From Saccharibacillus endophyticus (lineage in GTDB: Bacteria > Bacillota > Bacilli > Paenibacillales > Paenibacillaceae): 59,378 nt of DNA. The DNA lies in assembly GCF_013185185.1 (NCBI RefSeq), contig NZ_JAAZWE010000011.1, forward strand, positions 1 to 59,378. The letters are read 5' to 3'. The notes beneath the pieces are model-generated. The model searched no databases. It was not told where the DNA came from and saw only the letters and a list, made by a program, of their open reading frames with translations. How positions within the stretch are numbered: the first letter of the stretch is position 1; each line of letters starts with the position of its first letter. Made by a program: the position numbers and the translations under genes. Below are positions 1-7,970 of the stretch, one piece after another.

Positions 1-131
1 ATTGCTCAAGAATCTATATTCTCACGATGATCTTCATCATCGCGACTCACTTACTGTTCAGTTTTCAAGGAGCAAACCGTGTTGATTTGTTTCTTTAGTT
101 CGGCGCCGTATGTCTCAGCGGCGACTTTTAT
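1..131 (-). other. 16S rRNA leader of the left rRNA operon (partial)
   Basis: This is the transcribed leader downstream of the two promoters at 132-267; the 16S gene itself would lie beyond the left edge. On the minus strand, 74-65 reads TGCTCCTTGA, which resembles the boxA antitermination signal of Bacillales rRNA leaders, followed by AAAACTGAACAG, a common rRNA leader motif. No open reading frame is present. The assignment rests on recalled leader motifs and the tandem promoters, since no 16S sequence is visible. Confidence 0.75.
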
Positions 132-161
132 ATCCTATCACAGTTCCAAGCAGTTCGTCAA
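132..161 (-). promoter_or_regulatory. rRNA operon promoter P2 (sigma-A type)
   Basis: The minus strand shows TTGACG (161-156), an 18-base spacer and TAGGAT (137-132). It is the downstream member of a tandem pair, the usual arrangement for Bacillales rRNA operons. Position relative to boxA supports it. Confidence 0.75.
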
Positions 162-237
162 GCACTTTTTTTAAATTCTTTTTCAGTGTTTGTTTTCCGG
201 CTTGTTGTGATGGCCTTCTCTCGAAGAGCCGATTAAT

Positions 238-267
238 AATTTACCACAGAGCAACATAGCAAGTCAA
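238..267 (-). promoter_or_regulatory. rRNA operon promoter P1 (sigma-A type)
   Basis: The minus strand shows TTGACT (267-262), an 18-base spacer and TAAATT (243-238), about 100 bases upstream of P2. The -35 is strong and the -10 is weaker. Tandem placement suggests growth-rate-controlled rRNA transcription. Confidence 0.6.
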
Positions 268-338
268 CACTTTTTTCAATAAACATTCACGGCTTTTCAC
301 AAAGCATTCTTCGCCTCTTCTTTCCTTTAGAATATACC

Positions 339-369
339 AAAAGCGGTACGGGGGTTCCCGACCGCTTTT
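339..369 (-). terminator. Rho-independent terminator after the small ORF
   Basis: A GC-rich hairpin with arms AAAAGCGGT and ACCGCTTTT plus an inner CGGG/CCCG pair lies 28 bases after the stop of the gene at 398-625. It ends in a short T-rich tail on the minus strand, separating that gene from the rRNA promoters. Confidence 0.75.
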
Positions 370-397
370 CTCGTTTTAGCATCGCCTTGTGCAGGAG

Positions 398-625
398 TTA
401 TCGCTCTCCGCTATGCCGCTTATCCCGTACATACTTAGATAGCTCCTTGGGAGGCGCAACTCTCGCATACATTTGAAAGATCGTTTGGTATCGTTTAGAA
501 ATGGACTCCCGCATATTTTGATCCAGGCGCTTATCGCTCAAGTCGAACAACATCTCATCCAACTCTTTGCGCAGCACGTAGCCAAATTCCTTGCACTCCA
601 TCTCGTTGAACATCATTCCGAGCAT
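398..625 (-). CDS. Small uncharacterised protein, 75 aa
   Basis: I do not recognise a named family. The ATG at 625-623 is preferred because GGAGGG lies six bases upstream; a longer frame reaching 655 would put the ribosome site inside the coding region. The protein is soluble and highly charged, with no signal or membrane segment. It begins MLGMMFNEMECKEFGYVL and continues with Glu/Leu/Arg-rich, probably helical sequence (YVLRKELDEMLFDLSD). It follows the SpoIIM-family gene by 158 bases, in the same direction, and is the last gene before an rRNA operon. The strong ribosome site and downstream terminator make it a real gene. Its role is unknown. Confidence 0.7.
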   Translation of the reverse strand: MLGMMFNEMECKEFGYVLRKELDEMLFDLSDKRLDQNMRESISKRYQTIFQMYARVAPPKELSKYVRDKRHSGER

Positions 626-783
626 TACTGTCCCTCCTTCCGGCTTCATCAACATTGAATTACCATTTCAACTTTGATTTAACCCAAAATGAAGCAGGGA
701 TAACTCTCCGGTGCGTAAAAGTTTACAAAACCCTATTGGATCGAACCCTCTACCTATCACCGCAGACTCTCTCGGTCTACGTA

Positions 784-1404
784 TTAACGAAGCAAATGAT
801 AAGTCAGCGTGCTTTCAATGATAGCCGCAACGAATAACAAGATGACGATCCATACCGCGGCACCGAGCATCTGCTTCATCGCCGTCTCCCATCTAAGCGC
901 GAGCTGATCCCTTTTTGAACTTCCTAGACTGAAAAGGCTTCCGATCACCAGTCCGCCGAACCTCAGCCCGTAACCGCAGGCAATGACGATCGCGGGCAGC
1001 TCGATAATTCCGTGAGGCAGCAAGCCCTGGAAGATCAACTCTCCCATATCTTGTCCCTGTCTCCGAGCCACTTCCACGACAAAGCCCAATACCATGCCGT
1101 TAAGCAGCAAGAATCCGAAAGGAGCCAATCCCAAAAAGGCGCCGAACAGCATGACCAGAACAGCTTTGATGGAATTGTTAAAAAAGATAAAGGTGAAGAA
1201 GCTCAACTCAACGTTCTCCGATTCCTCCAGCGATTGCGCCACCGTCTGCAATCCTTCAAGCTGCGAAAGAAGCAGACGTTGCAGGTCATCCGCCCAAATC
1301 GCGCCCATGGCAATCCCTGCGATGAATAGCACCGTCGCCGCCAGCATATACCCTTTATTTTGAGCCAATCCTTTGATAAAGCTCACAAACGACAGCGTCT
1401 TCAT
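784..1404 (-). CDS. SpoIIM-family (COG1300/DUF95) integral membrane protein
   Basis: This 206-residue membrane protein has hydrophobic segments near residues 19-37, 79-110, 128-160 and 181-200. The conserved-looking block LLPHGIIELPAIVIA at about 128-142 is typical of the SpoIIM/DUF95 family. Family members include the sporulation protein SpoIIM, which helps the mother cell engulf the forespore, but many relatives occur in non-sporulating bacteria and have unknown function. The start is set by GGGGAGG six bases before the ATG. It lies 14 bases downstream of salA and is probably cotranscribed with it. Because other sporulation genes often found here are absent, a dedicated sporulation role should not be assumed. 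Confidence 0.8.
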   Translation of the reverse strand: MKTLSFVSFIKGLAQNKGYMLAATVLFIAGIAMGAIWADDLQRLLLSQLEGLQTVAQSLEESENVELSFFTFIFFNNSIKAVLVMLFGAFLGLAPFGFLLLNGMVLGFVVEVARRQGQDMGELIFQGLLPHGIIELPAIVIACGYGLRFGGLVIGSLFSLGSSKRDQLALRWETAMKQMLGAAVWIVILLFVAAIIESTLTYHLLR

Positions 1405-1418
1405 GGCATGCCTCCCCG

Positions 1419-2564
1419 TTATTGCTTATTTCCGCCCAGCGACGTCTTTTCGATGACGGCACGTGCCATTTCTCCGTACATGCCGCCGGTCTCCGTCTCG
1501 GCCTTATATACGGAAGGCGAGAAATCGGGCTCCGAGATATGGTTATCCGGAACGCCTAGCGGAATTTGTCCCAATAGTCCGGTATGCAGCGTTTCAGCCA
1601 AACGACCGCCGCCTCCGCGTCCGAATATATAATCCCGTTCTCCGTTTTTCTCGTAGTACGCCATATTTTCCACGACTCCAAGGATCTCGTGACCGGTTTG
1701 CAATCCCATGGCTCCCGCACGGGCCGCGACAAACGCTGCGGTTCCGTGAGGCGTAGTCACAATGATCTGTTTGCTCTGAGGCAGCATCTGATGCACGTCC
1801 AGCGCAACATCCCCCGTTCCCGGAGGCAGATCCAGCAGCATGTAATCCAGTTCGCCCCAATCCGTCTCCTCGAAGAACTGTCTCAGCATTCTTCCCAACA
1901 GCGGGCCCCGCCACACAACCGGATTATTTTCACGGATAAAGAAGCCCATCGACATGACCTTAACGCCAAAGCGTTCTACCGGATACAAAAGACCGTCGAC
2001 GACCTCAGGCCCTTCCTCGATCCCCATCATGTCCGGTACGCTGAAACCATAAATGTCCGCATCGATCAACCCGACCTTTTTGCCTTCGCGCGCCAAAGCC
2101 ACAGCCAGGTTAACCGCCACGGTCGATTTGCCCACTCCGCCTTTGCCGCTCGCGATAGAGATGAACGTAGTCGGCGAATCAGGGCTTAATATCGGAAGAT
2201 CCTCCAAGCCCGCCGCGTGACCTTTTACCAATACCGGGTCATCGTCGCTTTCCACGGCATCGCGATCTGTACGGTTATCTTCGATGATAGCCAGACTACG
2301 TTCTTTCTCCATCTCCGTAGCTTCTTTGAAACGGATTCGAACATCTTCAACGGCCAGCGATTGCAAAACGGAGCGAATCTGCGTCTCCAAGCCCTGACGG
2401 ACTTCCTCTCCGGATTGCAGGCACACGACGCTAAGAGACACTTTTTCATCCCGAATCACGACGTCGCGGATCAACCGCAGGTCGGATAAACGTACACGAT
2501 AGACAGGGTCCATCACCGCTTCAAGCGCTTCCACAACTTCTTCTCTCGTTACCATGCTGTTCAT
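1419..2564 (-). CDS. salA: Mrp/NBP35-family P-loop ATPase, SalA-like
   Basis: This 381-residue protein has an N-terminal MIP18/DUF59-type domain (about 5-75), a charged linker, and a ParA/MinD-like ATPase domain with the deviant Walker A GKGGVGKST at about 140-148 and LLDLPPGTGD further on. Mrp proteins act in Fe-S cluster assembly. In Bacillus the homologue SalA is a nucleotide-dependent DNA-binding regulator that represses scoC. The CxxC pair of Fe-S carrier Mrp proteins is not seen after ENMAYYEKNG, which favours SalA-like function. The ATG at 2564 has GAGGAG five bases upstream; a longer frame to 2606 lacks that support. It precedes the SpoIIM-family gene by 14 bases. Confidence 0.9.
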   Translation of the reverse strand: MNSMVTREEVVEALEAVMDPVYRVRLSDLRLIRDVVIRDEKVSLSVVCLQSGEEVRQGLETQIRSVLQSLAVEDVRIRFKEATEMEKERSLAIIEDNRTDRDAVESDDDPVLVKGHAAGLEDLPILSPDSPTTFISIASGKGGVGKSTVAVNLAVALAREGKKVGLIDADIYGFSVPDMMGIEEGPEVVDGLLYPVERFGVKVMSMGFFIRENNPVVWRGPLLGRMLRQFFEETDWGELDYMLLDLPPGTGDVALDVHQMLPQSKQIIVTTPHGTAAFVAARAGAMGLQTGHEILGVVENMAYYEKNGERDYIFGRGGGGRLAETLHTGLLGQIPLGVPDNHISEPDFSPSVYKAETETGGMYGEMARAVIEKTSLGGNKQ

Positions 2565-2610
2565 CCTCTCTCCTCTGTTACGGGAAATCTCTTTCTCATT
2601 ATACATGAAA

Positions 2611-2651
2611 CAAAAAGACCGAACCGCTCCCTTTAAGGAAAACGATTCGGT
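2611..2651 (-). terminator. Rho-independent terminator after sat
   Basis: On the minus strand, ACCGAATCG pairs with CGGTTCGGT (one U-G pair) and is followed by CTTTTTGTTT. It lies just after the sat stop and before salA, so cysH-sat and salA are probably separate units. Confidence 0.8.
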
Positions 2652-2677
2652 ACTTAAGCAGAATGAATTGTTTTGTT

Positions 2678-3847
2678 TTAAACTTGCTCGGCTACCCGGT
2701 CACGCATGCCTTCGATCAGAACCTCAGCCACCTCCGGACGCGTGAATTCCGGCGGCGGGCATTCTCCTCCACGCAGCAGGGCACGTACTTTGGTTCCCGA
2801 TAAGGTGAGATGCTTTTCTTTGCCATGCGGGCAGGTTTTGCTTGTCGCCATATTGCCGCAATGCGTGCAGAAGAAGCTGTGTTCGAAAAAGAGCGGCGTG
2901 ATCTCCAGTTCTTCCGGTTGGAAGTTGGAGAAGATCTCCTGCGCCTCATACGTACCATAGTAGTCGCCTACCCCGGCATGGTCGCGTCCGACGATAAAGT
3001 GGGTGCAGCCATAATTTTTACGCACGATCGCATGGAAAACGGCTTCCCGCGGACCTGCATAGCGCATCGCCGCCGGGAATACGCCCAGGAACGTCCGCGC
3101 CGCAGGATAGTAGTTCTCCAACAGAACGAGGTAGCTGCGCATGCGAATGTCTGCCGGAACATCATCCGACTTCGTCTCGCCTACAAGCGGGTTGAGGAAC
3201 AGCGCATCTACCGTTTCGAGAGCAGACTTTTGAATGTACTCGTGTGCACGGTGTACCGGATTGCGGGTCTGGAAGCCGACGACGGTTTTCCATCCTTTTT
3301 CCGCAAACTGCTTTCTCGTATCGGACGGATCGAAGTAAAACTCGTTAAAGCGCTCCGGCTGCGGACGATTGAGCACCTGTACCGATCCTCCGATTCGCTC
3401 CAAAGGGCGTTCGAACAGTTTTTTCACGCCGGGATGTTCGGGATCGTCTGTTTTAAACACGTTCACCGCTTCAATATTGCGATCAATCGTATAGACGCTT
3501 TCCACATGAAGGATCGCGTATATGACGCCGTCATCTTCCCCCACAAGCGCTACGCGTTCGCCTACAAGCGAAGATTCTGCCCCTTCCAGCGGAAGCGTGA
3601 TTGGAATACTCCACACCGTACCGTCTGCCAGGCGCATCTTGCTAACCACGCTATGATAATCTTCTTCGTTCAGGAATCCGGTCAATGGGGAAAAAGCGCC
3701 TACGGCAATCAAGTCGAGATCGGACAGCACCCAGGCATTGATCGGAATTTGACGCAGTCCTTTTGCTTCGGCAAGCAGGGATTCGCGTTCTTGACCTTCG
3801 GCGAGACGGTTAATCAAAGTGCCGCCGTGCGGCTTGATGGAAGTCAT
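2678..3847 (-). CDS. sat: Sulfate adenylyltransferase (ATP sulfurylase)
   Basis: The 389-residue enzyme makes adenosine 5'-phosphosulfate (APS) and pyrophosphate from sulfate and ATP, the first step of assimilatory sulfate reduction. It has the nucleotide-binding motif QTRNPVHRAHE at 193-203 and IVGRDHAGVG at about 275-284. A Cys/His cluster (CTHCGN, then TCPHG) near 327-342 resembles the zinc site of some bacterial ATP sulfurylases. Length is normal for the single-domain form, with no fused APS kinase. It lies 54 bases after cysH and ends at a terminator. With no cysC nearby, the pair suggests direct reduction of APS. Confidence 0.95.
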   Translation of the reverse strand: MTSIKPHGGTLINRLAEGQERESLLAEAKGLRQIPINAWVLSDLDLIAVGAFSPLTGFLNEEDYHSVVSKMRLADGTVWSIPITLPLEGAESSLVGERVALVGEDDGVIYAILHVESVYTIDRNIEAVNVFKTDDPEHPGVKKLFERPLERIGGSVQVLNRPQPERFNEFYFDPSDTRKQFAEKGWKTVVGFQTRNPVHRAHEYIQKSALETVDALFLNPLVGETKSDDVPADIRMRSYLVLLENYYPAARTFLGVFPAAMRYAGPREAVFHAIVRKNYGCTHFIVGRDHAGVGDYYGTYEAQEIFSNFQPEELEITPLFFEHSFFCTHCGNMATSKTCPHGKEKHLTLSGTKVRALLRGGECPPPEFTRPEVAEVLIEGMRDRVAEQV

Positions 3848-3901
3848 AATCGGCAGTCGCTCCTTTATTGAATGGTTGATCGTTTAAATGACAGGCTCCC
3901 C

Positions 3902-4594
3902 TTACTTATGCAGGCCGCACTCGGTCTTGTCGTTTCCCGACCAACGCCCCGCGCGCGGATCTTCTCCGGGCATAACCTGACGGGTGCACTGTTCGCATCC
4001 GATACTCGGGAAGTTGCGATCATGCAAGGGGTTATAAATAACGTCGTTATCGCGGATATACTTCCAGACGTCTTCGCTAGTCCAGTCCGCGAGCGGATTG
4101 AACTTCATGAGGCCGAATTTGTAGTCGTACTCGACTTTTTTCGAATTGGCACGCGTCGGGGCTTGGTCGCGGCGAATACCGGTAATCCAAGCATCGTAGC
4201 GGGACAAATTGCGAGTGAGGGGCTCAACCTTGCGGATATTGCAGCAGAGGTTGGGGTCGGACGTCCACAACTCGGGAGCATGCTTCTCGGCTTGCTCTTC
4301 GGGAGTAATCAACGGGGCGACGCGCACGAAGTCCAAGCCGTAACGGTCGACCATCCGATCGCGGGTGTCATACGTTTCTTGGAAATGAAAGTCGGTGTCC
4401 AGGTAAAAGATATCGGTAGACGGGCTGATATGCTGCAGCATGTCGACGATCACAACGTCCTCGGCGCCGAAGCTGCATGCAAAAGTCAGGCTCGAATACT
4501 GCTGCGTGGCAAAACGAATAACTTCCTCGGCGCTCAAATGTTCCAACTCTTCAGCTTTAATACGGGCAAACTCTTCTTTTTCCAGCAAATTCAT
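3902..4594 (-). CDS. cysH: APS/PAPS reductase, CysH family
   Basis: This 230-residue enzyme reduces adenylylsulfate to sulfite, using thioredoxin-type electrons. The PP-loop motif SFGAEDVV sits at about 41-48. Cysteines at 117-118 (LCCN) and 200/203 (GCEQC) are the pairs that bind a [4Fe-4S] cluster in APS-reducing enzymes, and the C-terminal ECGLH carries the catalytic Cys. The cluster cysteines point to an APS-type enzyme, in keeping with the adjacent sat and lack of APS kinase. GGAGGG lies eight bases before the ATG at 4594; a longer frame to 4675 has no such support. It is divergent from the chemoreceptor gene at 4943. A cysteine-responsive regulator would be expected, but I could not recognise an operator. 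Confidence 0.93.
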   Translation of the reverse strand: MNLLEKEEFARIKAEELEHLSAEEVIRFATQQYSSLTFACSFGAEDVVIVDMLQHISPSTDIFYLDTDFHFQETYDTRDRMVDRYGLDFVRVAPLITPEEQAEKHAPELWTSDPNLCCNIRKVEPLTRNLSRYDAWITGIRRDQAPTRANSKKVEYDYKFGLMKFNPLADWTSEDVWKYIRDNDVIYNPLHDRNFPSIGCEQCTRQVMPGEDPRAGRWSGNDKTECGLHK

Positions 4595-4942
4595 CGTAAA
4601 GACCCTCCATCTCTGAATGGCGAATTGATTGAATAAAATAAAGCATCCCGTAAGGCAGCAGCGAAAAAGGATCAAGCCGATCGGGAAGCGGTTGAGACAT
4701 GGTTAGCAGATAAGTGTGTAGTCCTTTAGCGTGTAAAACCAACTATTCTAATCTGAATTATTTATAAGTATAAATCTTTCCACGTGAACAATCAATCTTT
4801 ATTTCAAAATGAGAAAAACTTTTTTAGGGTAGAGGTTGCTTCAAATTTAAAAAGAAATATTTTGCTTGCCTGTTAACTCTTTTCTCACAAGATGCATAAA
4901 GCATAGTACAATGAACTCAGAAAATTCAGGAAGGTGGCACTC
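4595..4942. other. Divergent intergenic region between cysH and the chemoreceptor gene
   Basis: This AT-rich 348-base gap holds no gene. The plus-strand promoter for the chemoreceptor lies at its right end. For cysH, a TAGAAT -10-like element occurs on the minus strand near 4750, but no convincing -35 accompanies it. A short ATTC/GAAT dyad in the same place could be an operator, with low confidence. No riboswitch was recognised. Confidence 0.5.
4884..4912 (+). promoter_or_regulatory. Candidate sigma-A promoter for the chemoreceptor gene
   Basis: CTCACA (4884-4889), a 17-base spacer and TACAAT (4907-4912) precede the ATG by 30 bases. I did not see the GCCGATAT -10 of sigma-D, which transcribes many motility genes. 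Confidence 0.55.
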
Positions 4943-6697
4943 ATGTCCCTAATCACCAAGAAACTCGCGGTAAAGCTATCCATGATTATCTTTCTTGTTT
5001 TGGCAATTCTCTTCACCACATTCGTTTACATGCAAAATGAAAATGTCAAAAAAGCAAGCGAGTACACCATCAGCAGCTTCAACATGAAAATGGCCGAAGC
5101 CTTTGCCGCGCAATTTGACGCCGAGCAGTACAAATCGTATTTATCCGACGCTGTAGAAAACGATTTATATTGGCAGATCCGTCAACGGCTCGATCAATAT
5201 CGAAGCGAAATCGGAGCGATGTACGTTTATACGGTAAGCATCAACGAGGACAAGCAGCCGATCCTTCTTATCGACGGACAGCCTGCCGATTCGGACAGCG
5301 CGTCGCCGATCGGAGAAGTGACCGATATTCCGGAAGAAGCGATCGAAAAGCTGTTAAAAGGCGAAACCGCCAGTACGGGAATCATCGTGAATCCTGAATA
5401 CGGAAATTATATTTCGGCTTACGTTCCGATCCGAGATTCCTCCGGCGCCATAATCGGGGTGCTGGGCATCGATACGGACGTCAGTGTAGCTAATCAGATC
5501 TCCAACCAATTTATCGATAGCAGCTTTTTATTCTATATCCTCATGACAGGCATAACCTTGATTATCTTTACTGTGATTGTCGTGTTCCTGTATCGGGCTA
5601 TAAAGCCGCTCGGTATCATCGTAAAAGGGGCCCAAGCTATAGCAGACGGTGAAATCGGAAAAGCCAACCAGGTATTGAGTACGGTAGGTAAGACTTCCAA
5701 AGACGAAATCGGTCAGACCTATGAAGCTATGGTTAAAATGAGTGCACGATTAGGCGTAACACTGGGTGATGTGATGCGAGACATGCAGGAGACGACGCAG
5801 ACATTGGTTCAATCCTCGCATCGCTTTACCTCCGAGGCTAATCTCTTGCTTCATATGAATAACGAGCTAAACCAATCTGCCGCTACGCTCACGATTGAAG
5901 CCAATAATCAATATGCAGGCGCCGAAGACTGTGCAAGATCAATGCAAGAGATTACTTCCGCCATTGAACGCGTGACTCACTCTTCAGCAAATGTATCCAA
6001 TGCCTCAATGGAAGTTCTGGATGCCGCAACGCAAGGTAAATCTTCAATGGATGGGCTGCAAAAGCAGATTACGGAAATGTCGCAGCTGGTTGGACATACT
6101 TCCGACTCGGTACAAACCCTCCATTTCTATATGAATGAAGTGGGTCCTGTCCTTCAGGCGATTACGAATATCGCGGATCAAACGAACTTGCTTGCCTTAA
6201 ATGCTTCGATCGAAGCTGCTCGGGCAGGAGAGCAAGGTGCAGGATTTGCCATCGTAGCGGGTGAAATTCGTAAACTGGCCGGATTATCCTCCACTTCCGC
6301 TTCACACGTCGTCGATCTATTGTCCAAGATCAGCCAGGAAACAGCCACTATTGGAGAGCGCATGACTCAAGAAAGTACGGAAATTCAAAAAAGCAGCGAA
6401 CTTTCTACGAAAGTCAGCGCATTGTTCGAACATACGGTTACGCGATTCAACGATATCAGCGTTCATATGGAAGAGATCTCTGCTTCTGCCCAGCAAATTC
6501 TGGCCGGTTCTGAGGAAGTGTCCGCTTCAGTCGAGCAGATCTCCACGATTTCGAAGGCCACTGCCGACTATACCGTTTCGCTGCAAGACTTGTCGCTCCA
6601 GCAGCTAGAGGCTTCAAAAACGATTGCCAAAACGACCAAGTCGCTTGAGCAAAGCACTTCCAGTCTGGAACGAACCCTTACTAAGTTTGAATTGTAA
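4943..6697 (+). CDS. Methyl-accepting chemotaxis protein with Cache-like sensor
   Basis: This 584-residue transmembrane receptor has a membrane helix at about 10-30, an outside sensor at 31-192, a second helix at 193-217, a HAMP domain to about 270, and a long coiled-coil signalling domain. The hairpin tip that contacts CheA/CheW lies near 411-430 (DQTNLLALNASIEAARAGE). The stretch VPIRDSSGAIIGVLGIDTDV just before the second helix is typical of single Cache sensors for small molecules, but the ligand cannot be predicted. The ATG at 4943 is five bases after AAGGTGG; an upstream GTG at 4934 falls inside that site. It is the only plus-strand gene here, with no chemotaxis genes around it, and looks like an insertion into a conserved minus-strand block. 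Confidence 0.92.
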   Translation: MSLITKKLAVKLSMIIFLVLAILFTTFVYMQNENVKKASEYTISSFNMKMAEAFAAQFDAEQYKSYLSDAVENDLYWQIRQRLDQYRSEIGAMYVYTVSINEDKQPILLIDGQPADSDSASPIGEVTDIPEEAIEKLLKGETASTGIIVNPEYGNYISAYVPIRDSSGAIIGVLGIDTDVSVANQISNQFIDSSFLFYILMTGITLIIFTVIVVFLYRAIKPLGIIVKGAQAIADGEIGKANQVLSTVGKTSKDEIGQTYEAMVKMSARLGVTLGDVMRDMQETTQTLVQSSHRFTSEANLLLHMNNELNQSAATLTIEANNQYAGAEDCARSMQEITSAIERVTHSSANVSNASMEVLDAATQGKSSMDGLQKQITEMSQLVGHTSDSVQTLHFYMNEVGPVLQAITNIADQTNLLALNASIEAARAGEQGAGFAIVAGEIRKLAGLSSTSASHVVDLLSKISQETATIGERMTQESTEIQKSSELSTKVSALFEHTVTRFNDISVHMEEISASAQQILAGSEEVSASVEQISTISKATADYTVSLQDLSLQQLEASKTIAKTTKSLEQSTSSLERTLTKFEL

Positions 6698-6717
6698 GAT
6701 TGACTGCTAAGAATTTT

Positions 6718-6785
6718 AAGCCCGCTTGTTTCCGGCCTCCGAGGCGTAGACGGACGCCTTATGGAAGCTGCAAACAAACGGGCTT
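6718..6785. repeat. Nested inverted repeat after the chemoreceptor gene
   Basis: Outer arms AAGCCCG-C-TTGTTT (6718-6731) and AAACAA-A-CGGGCTT (6772-6785) enclose an inner pair AGGCGT (6742-6747) and ACGCCT (6754-6759). No T-run follows on the plus strand. It may act in 3'-end formation for the chemoreceptor mRNA. Its two-level design resembles the elements near 49.6 and 50.1 kb, but the sequence differs. Confidence 0.7.
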
Positions 6786-6801
6786 ATGTCATTTAAAGCA
6801 A

Positions 6802-6848
6802 ACAAAAAACAGCCTGTTTCCGAACAAATCGGAAACAGGCTGTTTTGA
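6802..6848. terminator. Bidirectional terminator between the chemoreceptor gene and rpsI
   Basis: A perfect 15-base inverted repeat, arms AACAGCCTGTTTCCG and CGGAAACAGGCTGTT, has six T on the minus-strand side and four T on the plus-strand side. It lies between two convergent genes and should end both rpsI and chemoreceptor transcripts. Confidence 0.9.
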
Positions 6849-6861
6849 TATCCAAAAAGGA

Positions 6862-7254
6862 TTAACGTTTCGAGAACTGTGGAGCGCGACGAGCGGCTTT
6901 GAGGCCGTACTTTTTGCGTTCCTTCATACGTGGGTCACGAGTTAGGAAGCCCGCTTTTTTCAGCGAACCGCGCAGTTCTGGATCTGCTTTAAGCAGTGCG
7001 CGCGAGATACCGTGACGGATAGCGCCGGCTTGGCCCGAAGTGCCACCGCCGTGTGCCAGTACGATTACATCGTACTTGCCAACAGTTTCAGTCAGGTTCA
7101 GCGGTTGGTTGACGATCAGTTTGAGCGTCTCCAGACCAAAGTATTCGTCGATTTCACGTTTGTTGATGACGATGCGTCCTTCACCCGGTACAAGGCGAAC
7201 ACGAGCTACCGAATGTTTACGACGACCAGTCCCATAGTATTGTACATTTGCCAT
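6862..7254 (-). CDS. rpsI: 30S ribosomal protein S9
   Basis: The 130-residue protein binds the 16S head domain, and its C-terminal tail reaches the P-site tRNA. The basic tail ending in RRAPQFSKR and the GRRKHSVARVRL block near the N-terminus are family marks. GGAGG lies eight bases before the ATG. It follows rplM by 19 bases, forming the universally common L13-S9 pair, and ends at the bidirectional terminator. Confidence 0.97.
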   Translation of the reverse strand: MANVQYYGTGRRKHSVARVRLVPGEGRIVINKREIDEYFGLETLKLIVNQPLNLTETVGKYDVIVLAHGGGTSGQAGAIRHGISRALLKADPELRGSLKKAGFLTRDPRMKERKKYGLKAARRAPQFSKR

Positions 7255-7273
7255 GAAAGGGTCCTCCTTTTAT

Positions 7274-7711
7274 TTAGCCGCGAAGTTCGTAAACTTCCGG
7301 TTTTTGTGCTGCATGTGGATGCTCTGCTCCGGCATACGCTTTAAGTCTGAGTTTCATTCTGTCGCCCATACGAGTTTTAGGAAGCATGCCGGCTACGGCA
7401 AGTTCCAGAAGACGTTCCGGCTTGTTTTTGATCATTTCGCCTGCGCTTGTTACTTTCAGGCCACCTGGGTGCATCGAGTGACGGTAGTATTTCTTGTCCT
7501 GAAGCTTGTTGCCTGTCAGGTGAATTTTCTCAACGTTGATGACAACAACGAAATCGCCGCCGTCTACGTGAGGAGTGAATTGGGTTTTGTGCTTGCCGCG
7601 GATGAGGGCAGCAGCTTCGCTAGCCAGACGGCCCAGCGTTTTGCCTTCGGCGTCGATGATGTGCCAGTTGCGCTCAACTTCGCTCGGCTTAGCCATGTAG
7701 GTAGTACGCAT
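7274..7711 (-). CDS. rplM: 50S ribosomal protein L13
   Basis: This 145-residue early assembly protein binds 23S rRNA. It begins MRTTYMAKPSEVERNWHIID and contains GRLASEAAALIRGKHK, both characteristic of L13. It is the first gene of the L13-S9 unit, preceded by a leader of about 195 bases with two hairpins and its own promoter, which suggests autogenous control separate from the long ribosomal operon upstream. Confidence 0.97.
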   Translation of the reverse strand: MRTTYMAKPSEVERNWHIIDAEGKTLGRLASEAAALIRGKHKTQFTPHVDGGDFVVVINVEKIHLTGNKLQDKKYYRHSMHPGGLKVTSAGEMIKNKPERLLELAVAGMLPKTRMGDRMKLRLKAYAGAEHPHAAQKPEVYELRG

Positions 7712-7907
7712 GAATAAGTTCCTCCTTCTAATCTTTGCAATAAAATTCTTTTTCGGTGTCAGAACGTTCCATGCCGCCGGGCTAAGATCCGAGGCTGCCG
7801 GAACGATTTATGTTTGCGATCATGGATAGATAAAGTTAAATCAAAATGATTCTGCGCGTTTTTCTTGATTGGGGGCCGTGGGAAGCCTTCAAGAAAACAC
7901 AACTTTT
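7712..7907 (-). ncRNA. Putative L13 leader RNA
   Basis: The untranslated region between promoter and rplM can form two hairpins: TTTTCTTGA (7868-7860) with TCAAGAAAA (7897-7889), and CGTTCC (7770-7765) with GGAACG (7805-7800), the latter closing a larger GC-rich stem. L13 leaders bound by the ribosomal protein are known in Firmicutes. Matching the published covariance model was not possible here. Confidence 0.55.
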
Positions 7908-7936
7908 ATTCTACATGATAGCCGGTTAAACTGCAA
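7908..7936 (-). promoter_or_regulatory. Sigma-A promoter for rplM-rpsI
   Basis: The minus strand shows TTGCAG (7936-7931), a 17-base spacer and TAGAAT (7913-7908). It lies between truA and the L13 leader, so rplM-rpsI can be transcribed without truA. Confidence 0.75.
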
Positions 7937-7970
7937 TACATTTTCAATCAATTCCGCAAAGAACTTTCGG

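Noticed and set aside
1..400. Possible tRNA gene near the left edge
   Set aside because: No cloverleaf or T-loop GTTCRA motif with matching stems was found; the sequence fits an rRNA leader and promoters.
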